Shown: positions 28,533 to 37,726, counted from the stretch's first letter. The stretch is 64,000 nt of DNA from Affinundibacterium seohonense (GCF_014284305.1 NZ_JACOFW010000005.1:62001-126000); one strand, 5' to 3'. Program-made: numbers and translations. Notes: generated from the letters alone by a model not told the origin.

Positions 28533-29687
28533 TTGCCTTTTCGATTGGCTAACTTGTCACTTCCACTTATGGATTTAGTACTCCGAATCGACGATATCAT
28601 CAGCAACTTCTACGAGGGGATCATTGACCCCAGCAAACAAACCAATGCCTTGCGTCAGCTCGCGGATTTATATGGTAGTGAGCATGTAGCCATCACTAGC
28701 TTGCATAAGCGGCACAAGGCAACAAGTGTTATTCAGAGCAGCGGATTGTCAGACGATGCAGTTTTCGCATTCCAAAATTATTATCACGTGTTAGAACCAA
28801 GTCTTGCTTTTCTTCATCAATTTGTACGCGGACAATGGTATGTAGACTATGAACAAATCGGAAGAAAAGCCATGGCCAACTCAGAGTTTTACCAAGACTT
28901 TATGAGACCAAATGGATTTGGTGCACTCTCTGTAACACCTCTCTTAAGTGACCAAAATCTCGATTGCTTCTTAACAGTTCAATACAAAAACATCGACAAA
29001 TCAGAAAAAAGCAATGACTTAAGAAACATCAAATCTCTCCTTCCCCATCTTCAACGCAGCCTGCAATTACAATCCCATTTCGACTCATTAAAACTCGATA
29101 AACAGCTTTTGGCATCGAGCTTACACGCCAGTAGTTTGGGTATGATCATCGTGTGTGAAAACAGGATCGTCCATTTCATTAATCAAGCCGCTGAATCCAT
29201 CCTACGCAGAAGACATGAAATCAAAATCACTGGCAATAAATTTGAGGTTCCCAACAGTAGTTCCAACAAAGTCGTCAACGCAATAAACGCAGCTTGTGGA
29301 ATCAAAGGGCCGAGGGTGTCAAGTGGAATAAAACTAGGCCTGAACAACCAATTAAATCTGCATTTAATTGTGACGCCGCTTCCCTCGTTCTTTCATCCAC
29401 ACCACACCTTTTCAAATAATTTCGCGTTAATTGTCGTCCAAGACTTAAGCATTCCCATGCATACCAAGGAATTTTTGCTAACCCAAATGTATGGCTTAAG
29501 CGTCGCGGAAGCGAGGGTCACCTGTGCACTACTCAAGGGCTCCACGCCGAAACAAATCGCTACCGACTCAGGGGTCGCCATTTCAACGATACGATCGCAG
29601 TTGAAATCGATTTTTAGTAAGACTGGTACCACGAAGCAGACTGAATTGATGCAGATTTTGTATCCGATTTTGTCGATTCAGGCTTAA
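28533..29687 (+). CDS. LuxR-type helix-turn-helix regulator
   Basis: A 384-residue regulator. The start is TTG at 28533, supported by TAGGAGA 8 bases upstream; the next ATG is 36 bases further in with no such site. The C-terminal 60 residues form a LuxR/GerE helix-turn-helix (YGLSVAEARVTCALLKGSTP, KQIATDSGVAISTIRSQLKS, IFSKTGT). The N-terminal 300 residues look like a PAS/GAF-like sensing region (ASSLHASSLGMIIVCENRIV, INQAAESILRR). It has no autoinducer-domain hallmark. It runs convergent to the DUF2272 gene. The signal and targets are unknown. Confidence 0.87.
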   Translation: MPFRLANLSLPLMDLVLRIDDIISNFYEGIIDPSKQTNALRQLADLYGSEHVAITSLHKRHKATSVIQSSGLSDDAVFAFQNYYHVLEPSLAFLHQFVRGQWYVDYEQIGRKAMANSEFYQDFMRPNGFGALSVTPLLSDQNLDCFLTVQYKNIDKSEKSNDLRNIKSLLPHLQRSLQLQSHFDSLKLDKQLLASSLHASSLGMIIVCENRIVHFINQAAESILRRRHEIKITGNKFEVPNSSSNKVVNAINAACGIKGPRVSSGIKLGLNNQLNLHLIVTPLPSFFHPHHTFSNNFALIVVQDLSIPMHTKEFLLTQMYGLSVAEARVTCALLKGSTPKQIATDSGVAISTIRSQLKSIFSKTGTTKQTELMQILYPILSIQA

Positions 29688-29725
29688 ATGCTGTCTGAAC
29701 TTTCCCTAATGTCGTAGACAACACT

Positions 29726-30304
29726 TCATTTCAGGTTTTGTACTACACAAATAAAAGGTGATTTAGTTCGCTGAACAATGAGTCCATTGACATCGGTTCT
29801 CACTATTTTTGAACGAATACTGTCTGACTCATTTCCACCAATCGTTAGTGCATATCGACCATTGGAATCGACTCCGGTTTCAACCACAATTGCCGAATGC
29901 GAAGGGTAATCGCGATGTGCACTTGCGTAGGCATAGTCAAAGGTATTCCCGCCACGATTATTTTGAATAATGTCGCCAATTTTTGGCGCATATTCATTAA
30001 TCTTCCATGCTCTGAAAACACCCAAGTTGCTTACTTTATTCTCGATCGCTTTGTGTACAAATTTTGCGTGTGCCGATGCGAATTTAAACTCACTTGCATT
30101 TGCACCTGCTTGCTTTAGGCACCAAGAAACAAACACAGCTGACCAAGCCTCTTCTAGACCCGGAAAAGCAAAACCTAAATCTAGCCAATAATGCTTAATT
30201 TGATCCGAGAGTGGCACATCGTTTTCATCTATTTGGTGAAAACGGGAATGCTGACCTTTGGCAATATTGGCAAGTTGAGATGCGAATGGTGATGGCGCTT
30301 CCAT
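29726..30304 (-). CDS. DUF2272-family protein
   Basis: A 192-residue soluble protein with the DUF2272 pattern: EEAWSAVFVSWCLKQAGAN, FKFASAHAKFVHKAI, PKIGDIIQNNRG and DYPSHSAIVVETG. The conserved Cys in SWCLKQ and the His in SHSAIVVE suggest a CHAP/NlpC-like cysteine hydrolase fold acting on peptidoglycan or a related amide; this is inference. There is no signal peptide. TAGGAG precedes the ATG. The lipoprotein gene upstream on the same strand ends 62 bases away, so the two may be co-transcribed. Confidence 0.8.
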   Translation of the reverse strand: MEAPSPFASQLANIAKGQHSRFHQIDENDVPLSDQIKHYWLDLGFAFPGLEEAWSAVFVSWCLKQAGANASEFKFASAHAKFVHKAIENKVSNLGVFRAWKINEYAPKIGDIIQNNRGGNTFDYAYASAHRDYPSHSAIVVETGVDSNGRYALTIGGNESDSIRSKIVRTDVNGLIVQRTKSPFICVVQNLK

Positions 30305-30366
30305 TTCGTGCTCCTAATAAAGAATTGCTTATCAATAAGTTGTGATGAGTACGTAATCTTTGCTAG

Positions 30367-31161
30367 TTATTTCTCTTCTGGTTTATTGTTCTGCGCAGGC
30401 TTAGCCATGGTCGCTCCTAAGGTATCAAGTCCTAGAGTGACGTTATGCTTCGAAACCAAATCGTCCGCCGTTTCTAGACCAGCAATCAAGCTACAAGCGC
30501 CATGATAAGTAGCGACATCTGCTAAAGCCATTTCTATATTGTATGATTTGATAGAAGCGGTCTTAGCTTCTTGTATTTCATCAAATATGACTTTGCGTCG
30601 CTTTGAAATCGCCTTAGTAATCACATGCGCCATCACGTCAGCATAGTATTCTTGGTTGTATTCAGCCCTAATACCTGTTGTTAGTCCAGCCAATGCGGCA
30701 AAATTTTTGGCCGCCTGTGCACCATTCGCAATTGCACCTCCAGCACCAAATATTGTTGCCGCTGAGCCTAGTATAAAATTCATGTTGGACTGTTTTCGCT
30801 TCAACACCGTTTTGTACTCTTCACATAGACTATTAGAGGCGAGGATTAACCTATCTTGGATATGATTTCTGCCATTTTCATCTTTAATTCGCGCATTTTT
30901 CAATGCTTGTTCAAACGCAAATGCGAATTCTTCATTTTCTAATTTTTGACCACTCACTTTTCCATCCGTCAAAAGAGCAATGACATCGGTTGTCTCGACT
31001 GGTTTCTTAAACACATCAGCAGCAGAAAATTTGTCGACTGCTTTATTTTCACGGCCAGTGTTACCCAAAATGCTCGCACAACCACTAAGGCAAAGTGCTG
31101 CAAATACGACGAAGTAGCGTAGGCTAATGAATACAGCGGTCTGATTCATGTTTGCGTTCAT
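30367..31161 (-). CDS. Lipoprotein of unknown function
   Basis: A 264-residue predicted lipoprotein: the signal ends in the lipobox LSGC (about residues 25-28, CLSGCASILG). The mature protein has a Lys/Glu-rich helical region, a central Gly/Ala-rich hydrophobic hairpin (FILGSAATIFGAGGAIANGA) that could insert in a membrane, and a Lys/Glu-rich C-terminus. AGGAGG lies before the ATG. I do not recognise the family. The DUF2272 gene follows on the same strand. Confidence 0.75.
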   Translation of the reverse strand: MNANMNQTAVFISLRYFVVFAALCLSGCASILGNTGRENKAVDKFSAADVFKKPVETTDVIALLTDGKVSGQKLENEEFAFAFEQALKNARIKDENGRNHIQDRLILASNSLCEEYKTVLKRKQSNMNFILGSAATIFGAGGAIANGAQAAKNFAALAGLTTGIRAEYNQEYYADVMAHVITKAISKRRKVIFDEIQEAKTASIKSYNIEMALADVATYHGACSLIAGLETADDLVSKHNVTLGLDTLGATMAKPAQNNKPEEK

Positions 31162-31417
31162 TGGGTAGACCTCCTATGTGTTTAGTTACTAACATTAATT
31201 TAAATTCAAAGAAGATAATTAAACTACTCTTCAAAAACAAAGCTTAAACATTTATGTAGTTCAAAACATCCCCCATTTGAAGGATGCGTCCATATGCTGG
31301 ATACCTTAAGCTTCAGGTCGCCCCTATAGAGGTCAGTAAGATCTCATGGTCTTACTCACAGTTAGGCTATTCGATTCTCACAATCGAACACATCGCATTT
31401 ATCACGGAGAAAAGTCA

Positions 31418-32308
31418 ATGGAAGAGGTCGTTCAGCTTCTGCAAACCCATAAGGCATGGCTGGGAATTGAAAATTTGAGAGCCAAATTACTAGAGGCCAA
31501 AAGTTCTCTCGCAGGCTATCCGCAGGTCTATTCCGATGTCAGGTCGAATGAGACGCTGATGGAAATACTGGACAAGTGTCCGTATATTTTTCGTGCCAAA
31601 ACCAAGCCTAGAGGCTACGCTGGGGACGCTGTGATGATGGATTTCATCTACGGTATTTACGAACCTGAGTTTATCAACAACTTGGATTTGACGGCGGAAG
31701 AAATCTTCAGGCTCACGACCAACTCGTCCGCCTCTAAAGCGGTTCGTCATAGAAGGCGGTTGATTGCGAATACTATTGATTCAGTTTGCCAACATAAACA
31801 AGCGAACATTTTATCCGTGGCTTGCGGTCACCTCCGAGAAGCAGAAATTTCAACGGCTGTGCAATCACGAACCATAGGAAAATATTTCGCATTAGACCAA
31901 GACATCGAGAGTCTAAAGGTTGTTGAATCGGATTATGGACACCTAGGGATCACGCCTATTCAATGCAATGTAGCAAAAATAATTGCGGGGAAAGTGCCAA
32001 ATGAAATTCAGGGCATCGACTTCATCTATTCAGCGGGTTTATATGATTATTTAAATGACGATGTCGCTGTCAAACTCACGACCAACCTAGCGAAGTTATT
32101 GAATAAAAATGGACAGATTCTTCTAGCCAATTTCATTCCGCATCATCAAGATGTTGGCTTTATGGAGTGTGTGATGGATTGGGACTTGATATATAGAACA
32201 CCAGAAAACTTGAAGTCGATATTGTCAAAATCAGGTTTATCGCTTGTTAGCTGTCACATCGATCCGACTGAATCTATCGTTTACGTCATTGGTAAAAAAA
32301 GTGAATAG
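31418..32308 (+). CDS. PhcB-like SAM-dependent methyltransferase
   Basis: A 296-residue class I methyltransferase. The start ATG 31418 is preceded by CGGAG at 8 bases; the longer frame from 31346 has no site. The region KTKPRGYAGDAVMMDFIYGI is characteristic of proteins annotated as extracellular-factor (3-hydroxypalmitate methyl ester) biosynthesis methyltransferases. The SAM-binding motif I is ILSVACGHLREAE, followed by an acidic YFALDQDIESL. DFIYSAGLYDYLNDDVAVKL is the later core motif. PhcB in Ralstonia makes a fatty-acid methyl ester quorum signal, but no phcSRQ sensor genes are here, so the product is uncertain. Confidence 0.75.
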   Translation: MEEVVQLLQTHKAWLGIENLRAKLLEAKSSLAGYPQVYSDVRSNETLMEILDKCPYIFRAKTKPRGYAGDAVMMDFIYGIYEPEFINNLDLTAEEIFRLTTNSSASKAVRHRRRLIANTIDSVCQHKQANILSVACGHLREAEISTAVQSRTIGKYFALDQDIESLKVVESDYGHLGITPIQCNVAKIIAGKVPNEIQGIDFIYSAGLYDYLNDDVAVKLTTNLAKLLNKNGQILLANFIPHHQDVGFMECVMDWDLIYRTPENLKSILSKSGLSLVSCHIDPTESIVYVIGKKSE

Positions 32309-32490
32309 GAAAGCGAACCGGCAATCATTCCGTTTTTTGATGTAAGGGTTTTGACACAGATGAACACGATGCTAATTGCATACTGCTCGCGTATTCCCAT
32401 ATGCAAGATGCAAAAACAAATCCCCCCATAAAAGGTTGAATCAAGAGAAACTCAGCGATGAACAGCAATGTCTCTCGTTCAAAAATCCAC

Positions 32491-33591
32491 TCAAATCGCC
32501 TGCGCACGTTGCTTATAAAAATTTAAAATCGCTTCGGCTGTATCGCCAACCAAATAGCGCGCACAAAAATCGGCGTACCAATTGAAATGCGTACTCACCC
32601 GTGTACCAACCTGCACCGTCAAACGCGTGCCTTTGCCTTCGGGAGTGAGTGTGTATGAGGTATCTTCGATATCGAAATATTGACCGCCAATCACCACATG
32701 ATCATCTAAAGAGCCACTTGGAAAAGACCCAGGCGTGAACAAATACTTCCAGGCGATGCGACGATTTTCTTGCCACTCGGTGATCTCTTCTTCAAAACGT
32801 ACACCACGCTCCCACACCAGTTGGCGCTTGCCACCAACCCGTCCTTCTAAAGTGCGTGCTTCGAGCGGATACGGCACGCCGATTTGATAAGCGAAACCAT
32901 TTTTCAACTCTTCAGGGCGGATATCCAAGGGAAAATTAATCAAGTTCCAAATTTTTTCCGGGCTGGCAGCGATGTACACAGAACGCTGCGTCTGCTGTCT
33001 AAGTGTAGGCGAATCCATATTTTGCTCAACACTGCCAAAGACAAAAGGCAACATGAGCGCCACCACAGACAACTTGCCCGACTGCTTAGGACTAGCCCAC
33101 GATGCGATCAGAGAAATCAAAGCGCCGAGTAACATCAAAGGAATAAACAAACCCAAAGCCATCACCAAACAGATCGTGCCCTCACGAAACAATGCGCCCA
33201 CTGCAAATGCAAACAAACTTAAAGCCAACACAGAAACACCACTCGCAGCGACCATCCCGCCCATCTTTTTTTTCTCAGAAAGATACGCCACCAACATCCC
33301 CATCGCTACAGGCACGCCAACCAAAAAAGAGGTCAACATCACACCACTACCAACGGATAAAAATTTCACAAAAAATGTATACGCGGTCACACCATAAAAC
33401 GCCCCCAAACTCGCAATCCCAGCACCCCAAATCATAAACGCGATCCCCTTCATCAACGTCTGGTACAGAGGCCTAGGGTGCGCTTCATTAGTCACTGACG
33501 ATTGAATCGGATTGACACTTAGTACGACGCCAGAATCAACAGCGACTGACGCGGGATTTTGTTTGGCATTATCGGAATTATGTTGGCTCAT
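32491..33591 (-). CDS. Membrane protein with SRPBCC (polyketide cyclase-like) domain
   Basis: A 366-residue protein. Residues about 45-200 hold four to five hydrophobic segments (FMIWGAGIASLGAFYGVTAY, LVGVPVAMGMLVAYL, FAFAVGALF, LFIPLMLLGALISLIASWAS). The C-terminal 150 residues form a SRPBCC/START-like helix-grip domain (RSVYIAASPEKIWNLINFPL; GGKRQLVWERGVRFEEEITE; YTLTPEGKGTRLTVQVGTRV), which binds hydrophobic ligands. No catalytic residues can be assigned. The gene stands alone, about 180 bases from the convergent methyltransferase. Confidence 0.78.
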   Translation of the reverse strand: MSQHNSDNAKQNPASVAVDSGVVLSVNPIQSSVTNEAHPRPLYQTLMKGIAFMIWGAGIASLGAFYGVTAYTFFVKFLSVGSGVMLTSFLVGVPVAMGMLVAYLSEKKKMGGMVAASGVSVLALSLFAFAVGALFREGTICLVMALGLFIPLMLLGALISLIASWASPKQSGKLSVVALMLPFVFGSVEQNMDSPTLRQQTQRSVYIAASPEKIWNLINFPLDIRPEELKNGFAYQIGVPYPLEARTLEGRVGGKRQLVWERGVRFEEEITEWQENRRIAWKYLFTPGSFPSGSLDDHVVIGGQYFDIEDTSYTLTPEGKGTRLTVQVGTRVSTHFNWYADFCARYLVGDTAEAILNFYKQRAQAI

Positions 33592-33719
33592 GGATTGTGG
33601 GCAGTCAGCGTTTGGTTAGGTAAATTGAAGACGTAAAAATTGATTGCTTCATAAAAGGCAATATTTTACGTTACTTCATTTCACTAAGGAGCTTGTTTTA
33701 CTGAGCCGCACGAGCAAGG

Positions 33720-33890
33720 CAGACGGCGGACGTCAAATGCAGAGTTGGGGAATTGGACTTTTAGATTCCAATAAAAGTATTGAAACCTAATTGCTGATCG
33801 ACTTATATGTTGCTGCCATTTCGAAGATACTGAACCACCCTCACCCTAGCCCTCTCCCGCCGCGGGAGAGGGGACAAAGCAATCACTGTA
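33720..33890. repeat. Dispersed repeat of about 165 bp, copy A
   Basis: Matches 35085-35255 in order: CAAATGCAGAG..GGGG, TTTAGATT..AATAAA, ATTGAAACCTAATTG, ATACTGAACCA, then CCTCACCCTAGCCCTCTCCC with a hairpin CTCTCCCGC..GCGGGAGAG. The two copies flank the TspO-DUF2177 pair. The hairpin end is of a common intergenic type. Confidence 0.8.
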
Positions 33891-33910
33891 TCTGAAAGGT
33901 TTCGCTTAAG

Positions 33911-34327
33911 TTAAAAACCGAGCTTACGCGCGATGAAATAGGTGGCGGTTGAGACTGATGCGGCCAGCGTTGCGCCCCATACGAGATCAACGATCGTCAC
34001 TAGCAGTGGCCAGTCTTTGATCGTCGCGAGATTGCTGAGGTCATAAGTGGCGTAGGTGATGAGTCCGAACAGTGCGCCAAATAAAAGCGCGTCCGTCCAA
34101 GATTTTTTCTCGAAGGCAGGCGCAATAACGAACAGCACGAGCCCGACAATAAACAAGAGATAGAAAATAATTGCGGCTACCCAATCGAGCTCATCTCGCA
34201 TCAAAAAACCAATTTGATTGCGATAAAAATTGGTGGCCACGAACCCCAGCCATAGCATATCGATGACAAAGAAAACAGGCAGCGCGATCGCATAGAGTTT
34301 GATGAACATATTGAAGGGTAATCGCAT
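33911..34327 (-). CDS. DUF2177 membrane protein
   Basis: A 138-residue inner-membrane protein with four hydrophobic segments and the DUF2177 pattern (YAIALPVFFVIDMLWLGFVA, NFYRNQIGFLM, FGALFGLITYATYDLSNLAT, DLVWGATLAA). The function is unknown. The ATG at 34327 lies only 2 bases after the tspO stop, so the two are translationally coupled. In other proteobacteria this family often occurs near photolyase and light-stress genes, but none of these is present here. Confidence 0.88.
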   Translation of the reverse strand: MRLPFNMFIKLYAIALPVFFVIDMLWLGFVATNFYRNQIGFLMRDELDWVAAIIFYLLFIVGLVLFVIAPAFEKKSWTDALLFGALFGLITYATYDLSNLATIKDWPLLVTIVDLVWGATLAASVSTATYFIARKLGF

Positions 34328-34329
34328 GT

Positions 34330-34734
34330 TTAGCTATTGAGGTAGGTGATCGATATTTGCAATACTGTCGCAAACAATCCCCATAAAAGGTAGGGAATAT
34401 TGGCATAAACCACCCAACGTAAATCAGGGGATGCCTGCCACACAGCGACCAATGCCCAAACGAGCGTCGCCACCACAAGTAAAATATCCACAGTTGCTAG
34501 CAGATTGTTTTTGAGCCCAAATTGTATTGGCGTAAAGGCGATATTGAAAACAAGATTCAGGGCAAAAGGTAAAGCCACGAACCACGAAATTTTTCCGGTA
34601 AACGCTCGATAAAAAACAGTGCCATAGCTCACAGCAATAATCATATACAAAACGGTCCACACCGGCCCAAAAACCCAGCTTGGAGGCGACCATGTGGGTT
34701 TAACTAATTGCGAATACCAGTTAACTGTGTTCAT
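34330..34734 (-). CDS. tspO: TspO/MBR-family tryptophan-rich sensory protein
   Basis: A 134-residue five-helix membrane protein of the TspO (translocator/peripheral benzodiazepine receptor) family, which binds porphyrins. Motifs: WYSQLVKPTWSPPSWVFGPV near the start, TVLYMIIAVSYG, PFALNLVFNIAFTPIQFGLK, LLVVATLVWALVAVWQASP and PYLLWGLFATVLQ. I give the ATG start, but an in-frame TTG at 34743 has a better-placed GGAG (7 bases) and may be used; 34773 is too long. It forms a coupled pair with the DUF2177 gene. Confidence 0.9.
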   Translation of the reverse strand: MNTVNWYSQLVKPTWSPPSWVFGPVWTVLYMIIAVSYGTVFYRAFTGKISWFVALPFALNLVFNIAFTPIQFGLKNNLLATVDILLVVATLVWALVAVWQASPDLRWVVYANIPYLLWGLFATVLQISITYLNS

Positions 34735-35084
34735 CGAATTCAATTTTTTACTCCAATAAAATAATGCCGACACGCTAGATGCACGACCTCTGTGCGGCTT
34801 GCCAGCGATTACACATGAATCGCATTCACCGTAAGCATTACCAGCATTAGCGCATCAAAGGTGTTCACTATATCGCACAAATGTTGAATGCCTTCCAATG
34901 CCAAGTTCCTACGTCAGAAAACGGGGGAAGCTTGATGCAGTAGTTTGAAACAGCATCGAGCATACATAGACACCGCGACAGAATCAGTGTGCTACACAAC
35001 ATATCAATGAAAAGCACGAAAGGCAGGGATCTTAAATTGCGACATCGTCATTCGAATCGATAGCAAGTAAGTTTCTTAACTCCC

Positions 35085-35255
35085 TTCTCCCGCAAGCGGC
35101 GGGTTTCAAATGCAGGGTCGGGGATGAGGGGCGTTTAGATTGGAATAAAGTCATTGAAACCTAATTGATGATTGATTTATGCCTTTCAAACACTTCACAA
35201 ATACTGAACCAACCTCACCCTAGCCCTCTCCCGCGTGCGGGAGAGGGAACAAATA
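35085..35255. repeat. Dispersed repeat of about 165 bp, copy B
   Basis: The second copy of the element at 33720-33890. It starts with cccttctcccgcaagcgg, also seen near 7667-7690, and ends with the CTCTCCCGCGTGCGGGAGAG hairpin just before the GNAT stop at 35258. The rest of 34774-35084 contains no gene I can support. Confidence 0.8.
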
Positions 35256-35257
35256 CC

Positions 35258-35839
35258 CTACCCCAACACAGACCGCGCCATATCAAACGCCAAACCATAA
35301 TAAGGTCGTCCGTTAAATTCAAACTCATCAATCACCGTCATCCCCAGCTTCTTCGTATGCGCATGATAGGAATGCGGATTAAGACGATTGATGAAAGTCA
35401 CACCAATCGGATAACGCTCACACATCCCCAAACGCATAGTCTCAAACAAACGCGGGAACACACCCAGCCCACGATACGCCGCATCAACGCACACAGGACC
35501 ATACTGAAAAGAATTCGCCTCGGCAATGACCCGTCCATCAAAATCCAAAGCAGGCAAACGCGCCAACATAAACGGAAAAATCGGCCACTGCGCAAAGTAA
35601 GCCCAGCTCCCCGCAAAAGCATAGCCGATCACGGTTTCTGTTTGATCTTTTGCTGAAGTTTCGACAGCGACGAACACACCGCCATCCGCCATTAATACTT
35701 CAATCTGCGCGACAGTAAATGCGGTGGTGACGAAGCCGTTCTTTTGTTCTGCTTCGCTTAGGTTGCTTAATAGGTTGCGGCTTTGCAGAGCTAGGATGCC
35801 GGGGATGTCTGAGGGTTTGGCTGTGCGGGTTTGGGGCAT
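35258..35839 (-). CDS. GNAT-family N-acetyltransferase
   Basis: A 193-residue acetyltransferase with the GNAT fold: MPQTRTAKPSDIPGILALQS at the start, beta4 GYAFAGSW, and an acetyl-CoA loop region VDAAYRGLGVFPRLFETM (compare Q/RxxGxG/A). The late part, INRLNPHSYHAHTKKLGMTV, fits the C-terminal arm. The substrate is unknown. No strong Shine-Dalgarno is seen. A broken partial copy is at 27985-28278. The hairpin repeat at the 3' end may terminate transcription. Confidence 0.88.
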   Translation of the reverse strand: MPQTRTAKPSDIPGILALQSRNLLSNLSEAEQKNGFVTTAFTVAQIEVLMADGGVFVAVETSAKDQTETVIGYAFAGSWAYFAQWPIFPFMLARLPALDFDGRVIAEANSFQYGPVCVDAAYRGLGVFPRLFETMRLGMCERYPIGVTFINRLNPHSYHAHTKKLGMTVIDEFEFNGRPYYGLAFDMARSVLG

Positions 35840-36097
35840 TTTTTATTTTTTGGATTTAATTAGGGATAAATTTTACGTGTAACTTTACATGTGAAATTTA
35901 ATTCAATTTTCTACATATAACATTAAACCAATGGAAAGTAATCAAATTACCTCATGGCATCAAAATTGCTTCACCGCATCCTAAAAAAAGAAAAAAATTG
36001 CGCGCTTGCGGAATCAATTTAACGGACATCTCGATGTCTGTGCGACTTGAATTTTAATCTCAACAGTTTTTTCACATTAAGTATAGAGAAATAGATT

Positions 36098-36562
36098 TTG
36101 AAAAAAATAATCGCATATCTAATTGCTTCGCTAGTTCTAAATATAGCGAGTTTTATCACCTTAAATACTTGGGTACTTCCGGCTTGGCTAATAGAAATGA
36201 AAATGACAATTTACTGCGGACTAGTAGCCAACAGTGGTGGCTTACTGTATTGCCTGCGAGCAGTCTATCTAAATAGATGTGTTCATAATCGATGGGACCG
36301 AGAATGGGAGGTTTGGTACTACCTTCGCCCACTTACAAGTACGATCTGCGGTGTAGTGGCCTACCTTTTTCTAAAGGCAGGGCTCGTGATATTAGATGCG
36401 TCACAAAACAAGGAAGCCGGGTCGTATGGATATCTTGCATTTGCTTTCTTCGCAGGCCTAAACGTGGATAAATTTATAGCCAAAATTGAAGACGTAGGGA
36501 AATCAATTTTTGGTATCGAGAAATCGAGAAGTTCACAGTCTTCAGACTCTAATCCCAAATAA
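36098..36562 (+). CDS. Small four-helix membrane protein, first gene of the E2-E1/JAB operon
   Basis: A 154-residue protein with four hydrophobic segments: KKIIAYLIASLVLNIASFIT, MKMTIYCGLVANSGGLLYCL, TSTICGVVAYLFLKAGLVIL and YGYLAFAFFAGLNVDKFIA. A Ser/Lys-rich cytosolic tail follows (GIEKSRSSQSSDSNPK). The start is TTG at 36098, because the next ATG would remove the first helix. The last segment, FFAGLNVDKFIAKIEDV, recalls a family of small membrane proteins of unknown role. It is followed after 12 bases by the MBL gene. Membrane proteins are common effectors in anti-phage operons, but that role here is inference. The DNA is A+T-rich compared with genes outside 36-40 kb. Confidence 0.7.
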   Translation: MKKIIAYLIASLVLNIASFITLNTWVLPAWLIEMKMTIYCGLVANSGGLLYCLRAVYLNRCVHNRWDREWEVWYYLRPLTSTICGVVAYLFLKAGLVILDASQNKEAGSYGYLAFAFFAGLNVDKFIAKIEDVGKSIFGIEKSRSSQSSDSNPK

Positions 36563-36574
36563 CCGGAGCTAACA

Positions 36575-37726
36575 ATGGTCGCAAAAATTACATTTTTCCC
36601 TGTAGGAAATGGCGATATGACGCTAATTGAAACCGATAACAATAAGAAAATATTAATTGATTGCAGGATACGCAAGGGTGAAGATTATCCAGACGTCTTA
36701 AAGCAATTAAAAGAAAAACTAACGTCAGATTCTCAGGGGAGACTCTATATTGATTTACTAATTTGGAGCCATCCGGACGAAGATCATTGTCAAGGTATTA
36801 AAGACAATTTTCATTTGGATACGCCAGAAACATGGGACAAGGAAAAAAACCTCATATTCATTAACGGAATTTGGTCGAGTCCCTTGGTATACCGCCGCGC
36901 AAGTAATAATCACAAGCTATGTCAAGATGCGAAAGCACTCAATACAGAGATAAAGAGAAGAGTGAATTTTTTTAAACAAAACAAATTTCAGAACGATGGC
37001 AATGGAGTTCTTATTTTGGGTGAAGATGAAAATGGTAAGACAGACGAAATTCTGGATATTGTTCTTAAGTTAGATAGCCAAACATCTAAAATTAATAATG
37101 ATGAGGATAGCTCGTTTCTAGCTAACCTATTAGCTCCGTCTCCAAAATCAGAAATAGATGAAGATGAAGAAAATCTAGGCAAAAATCACTCAAGCGTAAT
37201 AATGAACTATCAACTTACTTGCGGAAATACTTCTGCGAATTTTCTAAGTGGTGGCGATGCTGAGGTAATTTGCTGGGAAACATTACACACACGTCTGCTG
37301 AATACAAAAAGGATATCCGATCTAGAATACGATATCTTACAAGCGCCTCATCATTGTTCCTGGCATTGTTTATCTCACGATAGCCTCTCGCAAAAAAAAG
37401 AGCGTGCGGCAACATCCCCTGAAGCACTTGAAGCGCTTAGCCAAGCAAAGCAAAATGCTTTTATCATCGCAAGCAGTCAAAAAATAGAAGATAACGATGT
37501 TGACCCACCAGCTTTCCGCGCAAAAATTGAGTACGAAAAAATTGTCGACAATGTTAATGGGACATTCAAATGCGTCGATGACCACAAAAAAAATGACAAA
37601 AATATTCCTCTAGAAATCGAAATTTCCTCAAATGGTATTAAAGCTTTAGCGGTATCAAGTCTATCCCAGTCAAATAGAGCATCTGAATCATCGGTCAACC
37701 GCAAGGGTGGCGACGGATATGCATAA
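36575..37726 (+). CDS. ComEC-type metallo-beta-lactamase-fold hydrolase
   Basis: A 383-residue cytosolic protein with a metallo-beta-lactamase fold of the ComEC/Rec2-associated type. The start is ITFFPVGNGDMTLIET, and the metal motif is HPDEDH (H66, D68, D70, H71), as in ComEC. Later ligands are probably the Asp in FLSGGDAEV and the His pair in ILQAPHHCSW. An acidic insert (KSEIDEDEENL) sits in the middle. Such domains hydrolyse nucleic acids or phosphoesters; the substrate is unknown. The tail is flexible and Ser-rich and ends KGGDGYA. GGAG precedes the ATG. Its stop overlaps the E2-E1 start by 8 bases (ATGCATAA). Confidence 0.85.
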   Translation: MVAKITFFPVGNGDMTLIETDNNKKILIDCRIRKGEDYPDVLKQLKEKLTSDSQGRLYIDLLIWSHPDEDHCQGIKDNFHLDTPETWDKEKNLIFINGIWSSPLVYRRASNNHKLCQDAKALNTEIKRRVNFFKQNKFQNDGNGVLILGEDENGKTDEILDIVLKLDSQTSKINNDEDSSFLANLLAPSPKSEIDEDEENLGKNHSSVIMNYQLTCGNTSANFLSGGDAEVICWETLHTRLLNTKRISDLEYDILQAPHHCSWHCLSHDSLSQKKERAATSPEALEALSQAKQNAFIIASSQKIEDNDVDPPAFRAKIEYEKIVDNVNGTFKCVDDHKKNDKNIPLEIEISSNGIKALAVSSLSQSNRASESSVNRKGGDGYA

